DNA of 64,000 nt from Neelides folsomi (GCA_034687125.1 JAQGBZ010000063.1:124001-188000); one strand, 5' to 3'; positions 43,269-56,600 are shown, counted from the first letter of the stretch. Numbers and translations are program-made. The notes: generated from the letters alone by a model not told the origin.

Positions 43269-45272
43269 GTCGAATCAGTCAAATTTAATTTATGAGTTAA
43301 ATACTCGAGCGTTTAAAATGTGTGATTTGCTATCCAAAATAACTATTTTGAACATTTGAACTATATAAAATGATACGAGTGGTATTAAAGTATATAGAGA
43401 AATTATCCAAATAAATATTTTTATTAGATGTTATTATAAAAATTAATATAAATTGTAGTAAATTAGTTTATTAAAAATAGTTATACTCTTACGATAAGAT
43501 GGATAATACTCGTACTACGAGTATCATGTTTTTTTTATATTTTTGCATAAAGGTACTTTTTTATTACTTTATCTGGAATGTCAAAATCCTTATTTATCAT
43601 TTTTACGTACTGAACTGATTTATATTTATGCCTTATATTACACTTACTACTTACGATTAGTATAAAGAATCATTCCTATAATCCCAATTTATTAATTACA
43701 TTATAATCATATTATCTATTGTTTAAAACTTAAAAGTATGTAGGCAATTTACAATTATAAATGTGTATCTGTTTGGTGCATTGGTCTTTGATAATACAAT
43801 TTAAAATTGAAATTGAAATGAACACCTTTATTTCAGACCTTTGTATTTACACTCCTAATCTTCTTTCCATGTTTAATTTGTGGCCTTAATGCCTTCCTTA
43901 TACGTGTAAACACTTGAAATGCGTATTTCTTATTGTCAATTGTTAGAGAATATGTAAGCCAATATTTTTAGTTAGATATGTGCTAATTGAATATTTCAAT
44001 AGGTTTTTTTTACATACTTTAAAAATTTTCTAAATATTTTTTTCTGTACCTTTAAAAATGAAATAAAGTTTCAACTATTTTTACAATGACATTTTATGTT
44101 TTATAAAATATTTATTCTCAGCACATCTTTAACAAATTAACATTGGGATCAGATTTCCTTATTCAACATTTTACAGATTTTCATCAATCATATTTGTACT
44201 TGGATGCTAATCTCATTAAAACTCATATTTTATGTTTATAATAAAGCATGACGATATTTTTCCTTATTTGGTACACTTAGGATGCTGGTCATGTAAAAAC
44301 CATGCTAAACATTCATAATTGCGATAATCACACCGCACAACACAAGTCATTAATGATAAAAACTATTATTAGCATTTTGTATTTGAATATTGCAAATAAA
44401 TATTCATGATCTATTTCTAAATAATTATCGGTCATGACTCACAAGTCAATGGTTCCTTTCCTACGAATATTTCCGTAATCAATTAAATTTTAATTTTAAG
44501 AGCAAAATGTTTAAAATTTCTTTTTGGCTAATGAGCTTTGTAGAAACAATTCTTATAACAATTCCGTTTAACTACAAATATAACATGAATTATTTATTGC
44601 ATTGATATTCCAAGAATTCTAAAATAGCCAAGAATAGGATGCACAATTGAAAACTAAACCTAAAATATTCATTTTAAAGAATGAGAATAACCTAGCGCTC
44701 ATTTTGGCAAAAAATCCTCCAACGAAAATTTCAATTTGAAGGTTCCAGACCAAAGTCAGTGATTTTTTGACAACACATGTGCACCTGAAGGTTAAAGATA
44801 AGTATATCTCTAAATACATCAAATGTATGTAATTCGTACACCGATGCTAATTAATTTGTCAAATCTCTCCAGTTTGAAATTCGAGAGGCTTATTATACTC
44901 TATGGATTTTACGCTTTTTGGCTCGAGATAATTGAAGATGGGACGAAGTAAATTGCTATGTAAAGACATTCGTGCGAATTTCTGTGCGCAATCAAAATGT
45001 AAATTGGATGGAAGGTTCTTAGAAAAGGAATTGCTGGACATCTGAAGGTTAAAGGGTTAGCTCATCCTCCTACCTGCTCAACCCTCATTATCGTGTCCAA
45101 CCACAACAGATCTTCGTGAAGAGGGAAGAGTGACGTGAATGCGAGAGGAAAATAATAAATAATAATAGCAGCATATCCTCCTATTCTCATTCAAATGCCT
45201 TCAGGTAGGAAGAGCCTTTGAACATTTATGCATCTCATGAACATAATGTTAAACATAACCATTTTTCCAGAA
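43269..45272. other. Spacer between the mucin-like and cystatin genes
   Basis: AATAAA at 43410-43415, about 145 bases past the mucin-like stop, is the likely polyadenylation signal. The rest is AT-rich, with no recognised gene. Confidence 0.55.
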
Positions 45273-45278
45273 TATAAA
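45273..45278 (+). promoter_or_regulatory. TATA box of the cystatin gene
   Basis: TATAAA within AATATAAAAGG lies 86 bases before the ATG at 45359. A strong match in context. Confidence 0.6.
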
Positions 45279-45358
45279 AGGAGTTCACTTTTCCACAAAT
45301 CGGCACAACTTTTCTAACAGTCCTCGAATAACAAACAACTCGTTTCCATTTCACAAAC

Positions 45359-46041
45359 ATGAAGGTTTTTCTCGTTGTCCTTTTGGTCGGATTTGTTGCG
45401 GCTGCACCACCACCACCAGCACTAGCAGAAGATGTAAGTTCATTAATATCAGCAATCATTTTTATAGAGCCCCTAAATGTAAAATAACTTTCTCACTTTA
45501 ATCGTAATAATTCGATTTTATAGGACCAACAAGGAACTCCAGGAGGCTTAAGTGGACCAAATGAAGAGCCAGCTTCTCCTGAAGTTAAAAAGATTGTTAA
45601 AGATTTAAAGAACGAAATCATTGTTAAAATTACTGAATTAAATGGAAATGTAGCACCTACGGGTAATACTTACTTTTAATAATACATGAAAGGCTTTGCA
45701 GGTTAAATATTTAAAAAGTTCATAGAAGCTATAATATAGAGTAATGACAATTAATCATAAATGTATGGTAAAGTAAATATCAAAAAATAGTAAATAAAAT
45801 TAAATTTGTAGATATTTAAATAATCAAAAATACTAATTTTTTAAATAATTTCGTAGAAGGACTTGAGGCAATTGCTTATAAGACACAACAAGTTGCTGGA
45901 ACCAATTACTTTGTCAAAGTAAGAACCGGAGATAAGAAAAATTGGTTTTGCCGAATCCATGAAAATCTTGACGACAAATGTTCCCTTGATAAATGCATCA
46001 AGCCCAAGAATCAAGATGACCAAGTTGAATATTTTGAATAA
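45359..46041 (+). CDS. Secreted stefin-like cystatin (cysteine protease inhibitor)
   Basis: Exons 45359-45433, 45524-45662 and 45857-46041 join in phases 0 and 1 to give 132 residues. The signal peptide is MKVFLVVLLVGFVAAAP. The mature part has all three cystatin contact features: an N-terminal PGGLSGP glycine segment, the QxVxG hairpin as QQVAG followed by TNYFVKV, and a third segment that is weak here. The order of strands and the ending (VEYFE, compare LTYF in stefins) are those of the intracellular type-1 cystatins, yet a signal peptide is present. Three cysteines sit in an insertion near the C-terminus (WFCRIH, DDKCSLDKC). The expected action is inhibition of papain-like proteases outside the cell. 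AATAAA at 46047-46052 is the polyadenylation signal. Confidence 0.9.
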
Positions 46042-46052
46042 TTATCAATAAA

Positions 46053-49000
46053 TTGTATTTTTACTTTTTCAATTTTCTCTCATCATTTTTAATATTGAAA
46101 GTTATTCTACCTACTTAATTAATATACAAACTTGTTACAAAATTTTGATGACAATGTGATATTTTCAAACTTATTTAATTTCTTATATATTTAATACATA
46201 CATACTTAACAATTGAGTAAAATTAACTGTTTCATTATAACTTCTGTAATAAAGTAATAATAAAGGCAATTATACTTAAATATTTTATTTTATAATTTAT
46301 ATATAGAAAGCTTAAAATTCATATACTTATACACCACATACATGAATGTACTTTATTCATGAATATCGCAATTGCAATTTTTTAAAATTAAATTAAATAA
46401 ATAAATAAATGTTAAAAGTGTCGAATCATAGACCATCCGAATCCGATCCTTGAAAAAATAATTACAATCTGAACATAAAGTAGGACTTACCTATCTATGA
46501 TACATCTACATATAATATTTATGTTAGTAATGTTATATAAATCAAAATTACATGTAGAATGAAGCTATTATATAAATAACATTCGTAGCATCATAGTGCG
46601 AAAAAGGAAGCATTAATAAGACATACATACCTGCAAAATAGCATTGTTTAATATTTGTAAGTCAAACTACTGTCAATTAATTGAAACGTAAGAAAATTTT
46701 TTATTTTTACAAGTGCGAGCAATACTTCTAATATGGATATTTATCTACACATAAATATTATATATATTATATGAAACATTGTATCTTAATTTGTAATAAT
46801 GGGATTCCTGATATAATGATTCCGTTTGAACTAAACATGATGAGAAGTAAAGTACTTCTATGCATATTCTAGTAATGTATTTTTAAAATGGCTAATTGAG
46901 GAAGTTAGATTATGGAAATCCTCGTTTTATGAGTACATAAATACTGCATTATTGCATGACATTGATAAATAAGTTGATGACAAATAAAATAAAAATGCTA
47001 CTAATTCGAGGATAAATTGTATTCTATTGGGTTACTATAATCTAATTTTTCATAAATTAAACTTTAAGAATGTTATTAATCGTATACTTACATTCAAGTA
47101 AGCTTGACACGGGCTTGACTTTTATATTTAATGTATGTATACATTAAATATAAAAGTAAAAGTATTCAATGTAAGCCCACATGATAGGCCATAGGTATTT
47201 ATGTATAAAACCCTACCCTTGGAATGTTTTATTGTTAGTTATAATTTAAATATGAAATGCGTCATTGACGTCATTTTATTGAAAACGCGAAACATTTATA
47301 ATACGATGTATCGTACATCGTATACTTGCAAAGTATATTGATTGAGCTCGAAAGTGCTCCTCGTTTTTAAATGGTTTTTGAAGGAACGGAGGTCAAATGA
47401 GTTTTCAAGTATTTCAGAGTAACAATAATTTTTGACCAATAATTTAATATGACGTTTATTTATTAAATATGTATTAATGTATAATATTATGTACATAGGT
47501 AAATGTATTAGATTTTATATACTGTATTATAATAAACTTAAAACATGTCATTTTAAAATCGTGCTCCTGAATTTAAATTCACATAACGCATTGGAATATT
47601 GTATTTCATTTCATTCTTTTGAACACTTTATTCATACACAATACATAAATAATGTATAGGTATCATAGCTTTAAATTAGCTTTTTAGCGTAAAAGTATAT
47701 ATTCTTTAATTAATATTCATCTATGAGTATGAATGATTTATATATTATCTGTATTATGATAATAAACATTTCTTGAAACTTTAGGAATTTTTTCGTATCA
47801 TTTAGCATTTCCTCGATTTGATTGCGAAAAGCAAAAAATAGTAAAATAGTTGGTATTCCATTTTCTCGTAGTTTTCATTTTCCATTCATGGTGGGTGGCT
47901 CGCTACTTGTTACTACTTGTAATTGGGTTTTATTGAATGCTGTTATGGTGTAGACTGTAGAAGTCATTTATCTTCCACGTATACCTTTACAATATAACGC
48001 ATATTGATATTATATTTATATGCGCCATAACCAGTAAAAAAAATAGAAATCATTAGGCAATTTATGCTTAGGTGCAAGACTTTTCTTTGATATATTGGGA
48101 AGTGAAGTGTCAACTTCTTCAGTTAATTTTCTCCTATAAGATTCCTTATGGTATTTCCCAAAAAGTATTAAACATCTCTAACCCCTAATGATTTCTCATT
48201 GTAAGAGGAACAATGTGGTTTCCGTGACTTTTGACACCCGTTAAGGAACCCTGTTAGCATTCCTATAACTTATGAAGTCTTTAATCATTGTCTTTACGAC
48301 TCAAACGTTCCTCATCCTCACTTTCACTAAATTTGGAATTTCTTGACCCTCAGCCCCTAAAGAGCATTTTACAACTCCCATTGAAGATTTGAAGTTCTCT
48401 TTTGGATGTGGGAATCATCAAATATGAAGTTTGTTCTTTTTAAGCATAAATTTATTGGTCTTTCACAGCTCCGCTCTTCGCCTCGGTCATTTCCCTGTTT
48501 AGCTCATGGCGAGTGAGAGGTAATTCATCTGAACAAAGACAAAGATTCGGAGAGGTCAATGGACATGAGTTTAGGTATAGCAAAAAGGATGTTCAAAGTG
48601 ATTTCCCTCTCACATTTTCCCTTTCATAAAAAATCTCACTGACAAGCCTTTTTGATAAATTTTATATTCGGACAGGAACAAGTGAATAGGCGAATATTTT
48701 AAGCTTGCAATCTCTCATCAAAATATGAAAGTGAGTATTAAAAAGAAGATAAACAACAATTTTGGGGGTGAGATTTGATATGTGAGTATTATAAAGTTTT
48801 TCAACATTGCAATCTATGATCAATAAAGTTATAACTTGTGCTTTTAGAGCTTCTGATGAAAGCTTTAATTTCAGGTGCACTGCATAATCATTAATCAACA
48901 TGAATTAGAATACAATTTGACAATTAGCGTGACATTTATGAGGGCAGAGGACAGTTAACAGTAGTTAGCATGTTATAACTGTTAATTATTCACATTTTTA

Positions 49001-50023
49001 GAATAACTTTATTTTTTACGAATAAAATAAATAATATTGACAATGAAAGTATGGGTATAGCATAGACATTATATTCATGTAATAATTACAAATGTTATAA
49101 TATAATATTTATATAAAACTCTTAAAACAAGTTTTTTTATTCCAAATCAAGTTTAATCATTAATTTTGTCAATGAGTCAATGAGGAACACACAGAAGAGA
49201 AATTAAGAATTAAAAAGATTATGTTTCATGTGATCTTGCCTGTTTTTCAGGTATTATATTTTTGCGTTTCTAATGTGTATGAACAACCCAATACATTTAA
49301 AATGAATGTTAAACAAGTAAATGTGTAAAAGGATTCTAACATTGAAATCATATTATACAACGAATGCTTCTTGAAAGCAGTTTCTTATACCACTAAAGAT
49401 AGTATGTAATATTAAACAGAAATAAAAATACTTTAATTATCTATGAAAACCCTAAGCTATAAAGGAATAATTATGCATATTTTACAGAATTATATAATTT
49501 CATGCGTAGATTTTGTTCTGAATGTGAATTACATGATCTAATGTTTACTTATAATTTACTACCCTATATATTTAAATATTTTTTATTCTTTGGACATTTT
49601 CCTTATAATTTTCTGTCAAACAATCCATAGGATGCCTTTTAGAAAAACTTTTAATGTGGATTCAAAAAGTTTTAATTGAAAAAATATGTAAATTAAATAT
49701 ATGAATGGGGTAAGGAAAAGGAAAAGCTCTTGTTGGAATGTAATGTGAATTCGAATATTTTTTTAAATTTGGCAAATCTGTTTGATGTCGGGGTTGCAGA
49801 TGGGCTTGCCAATTCCTGATCAAATGAACCCTTGTACCCAACAGGTGAATTGGACGAGCTAATGGACTATGAAAACCTGTTTCTCAACTCTCCCACACTC
49901 AGCAAACCACTACTACAATACAAACCCTCTGATGATTAATCTTAATCTTACGAGCCCAAAACTCCGGCTTAATTTCCACTTCAACTCTTCATATTGCCGT
50001 TTCCTATTGGTATTACAGATCTC
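46053..50023. other. 4-kb gene-poor spacer
   Basis: An AT-rich spacer. It contains an AAAT-type simple repeat near 46385-46410 and the hairpins at 47118-47157 and 47301-47321. No gene is recognised. Confidence 0.55.
47118..47157. repeat. Perfect 18-base inverted repeat with 4-base loop
   Basis: The arm ACTTTTATATTTAATGTA (47118-47135) is followed by TGTA and then its exact reverse complement (47140-47157). A second, smaller palindrome, TACGATGTA-TCG-TACATCGTA, lies at 47301-47321. The function is unknown. Confidence 0.75.
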
Positions 50024-50029
50024 TATAAG
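50024..50029 (+). promoter_or_regulatory. TATA-like box of the 50112 gene
   Basis: TATAAG within CTCTATAAGA lies 88 bases before the ATG at 50112. Confidence 0.45.
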
Positions 50030-50111
50030 ATGGTCATAAGGAGAAGATGAGTTCATTAGAGTTTTATCTCTGCTTCTTGCCTTTTTCTTAAAGTTCCTCC
50101 TCGCTCCCAAA

Positions 50112-50738
50112 ATGCGTCTCATTTGGCAAATGGTATTTTGCGTCGGTTTTGCAGCGCTAATTGAACTAGTAGCCGGAAGACCCGGAGGAGTAAGTTCAGT
50201 AAGTTTCTCAATCTACACCAAACAGAAGCCACATAAAAAATATTTTGGTAATGCGAAAGAAAAGACGAGTGTGGCTTATGAAGTGAAACATCCAGGATCT
50301 TCCTCGTACTCATTCTCAGGTAAAACTCCTCTCATTTTTATGTCACTTTTTATTTGGCAATAAAAAAGTATTCCTCATTTTAATAAAATAGATTTGAAAG
50401 TGAAAGAGCATGGAGCTTACGGCCCGACCAAAAAATTAGTCCATGTGGATAAACCAGATGAGAAGTGGAGAATTAAGAGCGGATTCACTGAAGAACGTCC
50501 AAAGCCTCAACCTGAGTCCAATCCCCAAATTGTGATGCCACAAAGTAGACCGCCATTTGAAAGTCCAATCATGCTTCAGGCACCGGTAATCCATAAATCG
50601 CCGGCCAACAACAGGCCTTATCAACTCACGATGATGGACCAAAAAGGGCAACAGCCTGAACAAATGCAAAATCAAGGAGAACTCGGGTTCAATTTGGCTG
50701 AAGCATTGGACGAATCAGTTCCCATTCGGTTTTACTAA
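50112..50738 (+). CDS. Small secreted protein sharing a first-exon module with the mucin-like gene
   Basis: Exons 50112-50319 and 50392-50738 join in phase 1 to give 184 residues. A signal peptide (about 1-22) is followed by RPGGVSSVSFSIY (23-35) and a YEVKHP segment (56-61). These match in order and spacing the first exon of the 37613 gene (RP at 25-26, VNVNIF, YTIAHP), including the phase-1 junction. The second exon is Pro/Gln/Lys-rich, with few aromatic residues, no cysteines and an ending in PIRFY. No known family is recognised. AATAAA at 50907-50912 follows about 170 bases past the stop. It is probably an extracellular structural or matrix-associated protein; the role is inferred. Confidence 0.82.
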
Positions 50739-51836
50739 ATACACAATTAAGGATTTTACCACGTACGGCAGTTATATGAAAATCATGTAAATGAGTTTTA
50801 CAATGAAGGTTTATTTATATTTGAGGTGATTTGTTTGAGGTTAGTTTTACACTATATCATTTTCCTGAATTGTTATTTGAAGTGATTACTGTCTGTAACA
50901 GTAAGAAATAAAGATCGAGTGGTATTATACGAAAAGGAAAATTTTGGTTAGAATTTGTTAATTAATTGCTAATGAATTTTAAAATAAAAAATTAACATTA
51001 ATTAAGGAGAAAGAGATGGATATTTAAGTATCTTTAAGTTATTGTAATTTATAAAAATTTGATTGAATAAGATGGAAATCAAAAATTGAATTATTATTAT
51101 TTTACGTATTTAACAGCATAATGCGAATGAGTTCACTCACGATCAACTGTTAATTTTGTTCGCGAATTTGATGATTAATTGCTAGGTTTGAGAACTAACG
51201 AGAATTGTCATCAATTTAATTATCAAAATAAGGCACGTATTTAGGTCTAAAGTTGATGCATAATCTAAATCAACAAAACTATATCATATGTATAACGATT
51301 AACGATAATACACGTTTTTTGAAGAACGTGAAGTTTGAGTTAAAGTTAAAATGCATCTTGGAATCAAAGCGAGTTTTAAAGTTTGGAGGTTTCGATTTTT
51401 CTTGCACATAAATTGTAAACTTTTGGTTTCATTACAAATTGGGGAAAGGGTTGGGCTTGGACTCAGAGGGCTGACGAAGGAATCTGCAAGTATCACAAGA
51501 GAAGAGAGGGAAAAGATTTAAGATGTAATGAGGTCTGGGGGTTGTCTGAGAGTGAACGTGTTGATACTGAGAAGAAATCAAGTTCTTTCACTCTCCTTCT
51601 CTCCACACGAAGATGAGACGCTGTATGTAAAATATGAAATCGAAAAGTTGGTCTGTGGAGAACTTGGCCCTTCTCGTGATTTCCTCAAGAGGAAGATGCT
51701 TCAAAAGGACCTATGACTCTTGGGGTATTTCTCAGTTTCTTCCGCATCCTCATTTGATCAACTTCCTCGAGCAGATCTTTTATTAGGGAAATCTTCGCTC
51801 GCTCTCTCCTACATTTTTGCGAGAGTGAGCATCAAA
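50739..51836. other. Spacer and promoter region of the YGAP-repeat gene
   Basis: The left part is AT-rich 3' flank of the 50112 gene. From about 51420 the sequence is less AT-rich and has short open frames in several frames, as expected for a 5' UTR or promoter. I found no TATA box at the distance seen in the neighbouring genes. Confidence 0.5.
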
Positions 51837-53663
51837 ATGCATCTGTGCACAAGACTCGTCTGTTACGTCTCCCTCTCCTTTGTTCTCACTTCTCAAAACC
51901 GAGTTTCCGCAACTCCCGGTTTTGCAACTTTTCTTGAAACTTTCCTCCGGGGTGAAAGGGCGCCTAATGGTAAGGAAATTTAAACTTTTAATTAAATTAT
52001 TTTCATAAAATATCAAATCTCGAGTTAATGAATATACTATCTGTAATATACTTACTTACTTCACTATACCCAAATCATAAGTTGTGGTTCTGATATCCAG
52101 TTAACATACACTGCAGTATAATAAGAGTATTTAAATTTATTCAATATTCTTAACTTTTCCTACTTTACAGTTATTGAACCGAAAGATTTACTTCCTTCAA
52201 AGTTTTTCGAGTCGGCCCATCACCTTATAAAAGCCATCACCGATCATAACAATGACGACGATAAAGAAGGAAAAAACGTGCAAATCCAAGTAGGAGTTTC
52301 TAACGATAATATTGAAAATGAGTATGGAGTCCCTGCTGAGGTGAGTGATGTCGGTCAAAGCTATGGAGTTCCGCAAGAAAGTTCATCAACACTCGTGGCA
52401 GCTCCTCAATACGGGCCGCCACAGGAAGAAGAGGGCAAAAAGAAAGGTCAAAAATTTCATCTTGGACTTCACTTTGGATTTGGGACAGCTCAAAAGCCAG
52501 AAGATACAATTAAAGATGCAATTCATCATGGATCCGCAACTTCTGGATCGGACGCGAATGTCGTGTATGGAGAACCAATTGAAGTAAATACAATCTCAAG
52601 CTATACAAGTGGAGAGTATGGAGCTCCATCAGCATCGAGTCAGGATTATGGAGCACCAAGCGTTTCTTCGAATAAACAGCACGCTGCACCTTCACAAGGG
52701 TATGGAACTGTTAATCAATTATTCCAAGCTCCCATAGCCAGTCAACAATACGGTGCTCCAGCTTCCCAACAATACGGAGCTCCCAATCAACAAATAAATT
52801 CAAATTACGGAGCTCCAGCACCAAACTCTAATTACGGAGCACCAACGCCAAATTCAAATTATGGAGCTCCAACACCAAACTCTAATTATGGCGCTCCTAC
52901 ACCAAATTCAAATTATGGTGCACCAACACCAAACTCGAATTACGGAGCTCCAACACCAAACTCAAATTATGGGGCTCCTGTGGCTCAAAATCAACAATAC
53001 GGAGCTCCCGCAGTTCAAAATCAACAATATGGGGCACCTGCTCCAAACCATCAAAACCAACAATACGGTGCTCCAAGTGTAAATCAATACCAATACGGAG
53101 CACCAGCACCAACAAGGAACTCACATGCCAATACTGGATACAACGCTGTTAGAACCATCAATTCAATTCCAAATGCTGTGAGAAATCAAAATCAAGAATA
53201 TGGAGCTCCACAAACACAAACGAACATCATTATTCCAGGAGTTCAAAATCATCCTTATGTGAAGGAACTTTCAGAAGTTGTCGAAGAGTTGGTGAAAATT
53301 ACCAAAGCTCATAATGGGCCACCGGTCAATATCCAAAATGGTTATGATTCTCAGCCTCAGCAGAGCCAGCATTCAAATAATAATAATAATAATTTTATCC
53401 AAGCTCCTGTTCCCCAATATGCACCACCTAACAACAATGTGGTTCCCAACAATGCGATCGGAGGGAATCAATTACCTGTTGTGTTTACCCCTCCCCAACA
53501 AGGTGACCCTAATTCAGGTCGTCAGAAGAAGGGAGGCCCAAAATCATTAGTCCGCACTCTCCTTCAGCCCGTCGTGAAACTCCTGCCGTCTCGTTTCACT
53601 CAACGCCCTTCCGCAAATTCAAAAGGGGGGAACGGAAATAATTATGGGGCGCCTCGAGCTTAA
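51837..53663 (+). CDS. Secreted YGAP-repeat (resilin-like) protein
   Basis: Exons 51837-51969 and 52171-53663 join in phase 1 to give 541 residues. The signal peptide is about 1-25 (hydrophobic core CYVSLSFVL). A non-repetitive acidic/His-bearing section follows (26-130). Then come 17 YGAP motifs between about residue 190 and the C-terminus, preceded by diverged YGVP, YGPP and YGEP copies. Seven are in a perfect 9-residue tandem (NSNYGAPTP type, residues 254-316) and others are spaced by QNQQ. The C-terminal 100 residues contain an Asn/Gln stretch and a basic section (KSLVRTLLQPVVKLLP), then a final NYGAPRA. YGAP is the core of insect resilin repeats, where the Tyr forms dityrosine cross-links. 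No chitin-binding R&R domain is visible, so calling this resilin-like rests on repeat type alone. Confidence 0.88.
52797..52985 (+). repeat. Seven tandem 27-base units encoding NSNYGAP[TAV]P-type repeats
   Basis: Seven in-frame 27-base units run without gaps. The encoded amino acids are almost invariant while third codon positions vary (TAC/TAT, GGA/GGC/GGT, GCT/GCA/GCC). The last unit diverges to VA. Confidence 0.9.
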
Positions 53664-56600
53664 AGATGAAGTCAATCAAGTGGACAACGGAATGGTCTGA
53701 GGAACGCGTCATAACAAATAGCTTGAAGCAAATCTTCACGACCCACCTTTCACCCCCATCAACCATCTTCGCTGATTTATCAAGCAGACGATTATTAAAT
53801 TAAACAAATTCTCGTATAATTACCAAATGAAAGTTCTCGTGCATACCTCACACTTCATTAAGCTGTCTAAATAATTTTACCTTGTATAATTAAAAAGGAA
53901 TATTTATCTTGAACTGCTTTATAAATCTATAATGTGTTTGCGCACGTGTAGTGTCTAATATATGAAAAATATTTTTAATATAACTATATTTTCGTATGGT
54001 CTTATATACAGCAATACCTCTTATAAATATAGTAAATGCTTTAATTTTAAGTATGTATTAATTATTTTATTAAAAAGGCTAAATGAAAAGGCTATATTTT
54101 GTATAATATTTATATGAAAAATATGAATGATATCTGCGGATGATATTTAATATATATTAAATTCCAATGTACAAAATACCTACCTTTGCCCGTTCAATTT
54201 TTGTAATAAAAGATGAAATGAAATTTACCTTTGCCGATTCATCGCATTCCTTTCTTTGGATTCATAAAAGCAAGAGAAAACGAGAGCAAAATGGCATTTT
54301 ACAAACCAAACATATATATTATTATCATGACCCATAAAGAAGAGGAGTGGTCATGATTTATTGCATGTAATCTACAAGATATTCGCAAATGCTCAGTCAG
54401 TTGGTCCAAATATTAAGTTACAGCAAATTCTAATTGGCTACAATCAGTCTGCTGTCTCATTTAATCACACGTTATACATTACACTGCTCCTGAATGAATG
54501 CAAATATGTAGGTAAGGTCGTGAAAGTGTGAGATTCTTGAATGAAAAGGAAATCCTCCAAGTTGGTTAAAGAGAAGAAGACATCTTGAAGGAACTTTTGA
54601 AAGCACCACTGGGAGCTGGACTTGGATAGTTGCTGAAGACGATGGCTAAGTGGCTCTTGAGACATTTCCTCGAGGTGAAGAGTTTTTAATGAAGATTCTT
54701 CGATTCAGGTTGTCGAGTCTGCTCGTTAGCACACATGTACCAATCTCCTGTTTCTTACCACTTCAATCTCCAACCTGATGAAGTTGTAGATCAAAGTCAT
54801 GAATGTGTAATGAAGAACACGTATTTAGATGAACCTTATAGGCATGAATAATGAGAATTTCCGTAGACTTTCAGTATTCAGGGAAGTCTTCCCGAGGTGT
54901 TGGTTTATAATTTAACCATTTATATTACGCCCACTCGTCTGTATTTACCATATTTAATACCTTCTTAAAATCATATTTGCATCACACTCGAGGAAGTTTC
55001 ATTAAAATTAGTGAGATTAATTGGATGGCAAATGAAGGCAAATATTAATCCTAGGTTTTTCACTAGGTTTGAGTTATCGAACAATTTTGAAACAATTCCT
55101 TAATAATAAAGGGATGAAATGTATTCATAATCATTCATTAATAAAAATAATACTGTTTTGCAAATTAATTAGTTTAATTAGGATACACTTGTTTGAGAGT
55201 AAAATTGTAAGGTAATGCTATAGATTATAGTAGATAGACATATTGTTGACACTTTATTATTAACTTTTGTATGTATCTTATTTTAAATTTAAATTACAAC
55301 ACATTGGGCTAGTAAAATTAGAGCACAAATCTGTGTTAGGTATTCATGCAAATGATATGTCAGATAGCTAAACAGAAACAGATGCATAACGTCATATTTA
55401 TAATGGTAAAATTGGGCATTAGCGAGATTTTTAAAAAGACCATGTAACATTATGATTAATGAAGTGAAATTAATCCTAATCAAATAAATATTATCTTTGT
55501 ATACATAATGTGGTTATTTAACTAATTAACTTAACCAAATGAGTTCAGCAGAAAAGAGAATGAATAATTTTGCTTAATATTTGCTCACACCCACAAGATT
55601 AATTAATACAAAACAGCTTTAAGGTCTAACTCATGCAATTTGTTATATAAATATTAAAATTTACACGATTAAACGAACCGCATAATTCAACCACAAGGAA
55701 AGAAAATGAAAAGGTCATTCTGATAAATCCAAATGGTTGTACCTGAACATAAATAGGTAATTTATTTGTTTGTTCCTTAAATAATATTACATAATCCATG
55801 AAGATGATTAAGATTTAAGAATGTCTCTTCAGGATCTCAATATTTTGAGTCTTTTGATTTAAAAATGATGACGAAATACGCATTAGCCGTTTGGTTCTAC
55901 CTTTAAATGTAAAAATTAAATCTTTTGTCCGAAGAGCAGGCCAGGGACCCCCCAAAACAATAAAACAATGTATTTATTAAGATATAATATAATGTACACC
56001 TAACTATCTGATATCACAGTGTCGACCTGTCTCATGCTCATTTGAAGGTGAGAATGGGATTGCAAATTATTATGAGATTTAGGAAAGTCAGACTTTTGAA
56101 AGAAGGGTAGGGCCAGGAGGTAATAGAGGCCCTCATTAATCAACCCGAGAATTGGTAATGAAATAAAATTCCCTTGATGTTCCTTAATGTTTTAATAATT
56201 CCACAAAATGCAAATGAATGACGTGTCGGCGAGTCCGCAGCTGTTCAAGCGTTTGAATAGAGGTCATGGGAGTATTTGCACAGTTAACATCTCAGTTAAA
56301 TTTTAATAACCGCATCTTCTGTTAAATATCTCTAATTTCTCTAATTACCTTTTATGTGAATCGTGAAGTACCTCAGACGAAATTCGTGCTTTTGGTCGAA
56401 AACTCTTGAATTTTAAACAGACAAATCTGAAGAAAACATACAATTTTATAGAAATCACATTATTCATTCCAACTTCGTGTATATCAAAGTCGATAAAATA
56501 TTTTATAATGCATAATACGTCTCCTGCATAATATCTTGACTATAGAGAATAGAAGGCTTATATTATTTCTCATTAAAAGATATAAGTGCTATTTTAATTA

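Noticed and set aside
54327-54357. ATCATGACC / GGTCATGAT inverted repeat
   Set aside because: Nine-base arms with a loop of about 13 bases are expected by chance in a window of this size; nothing else supports a function.
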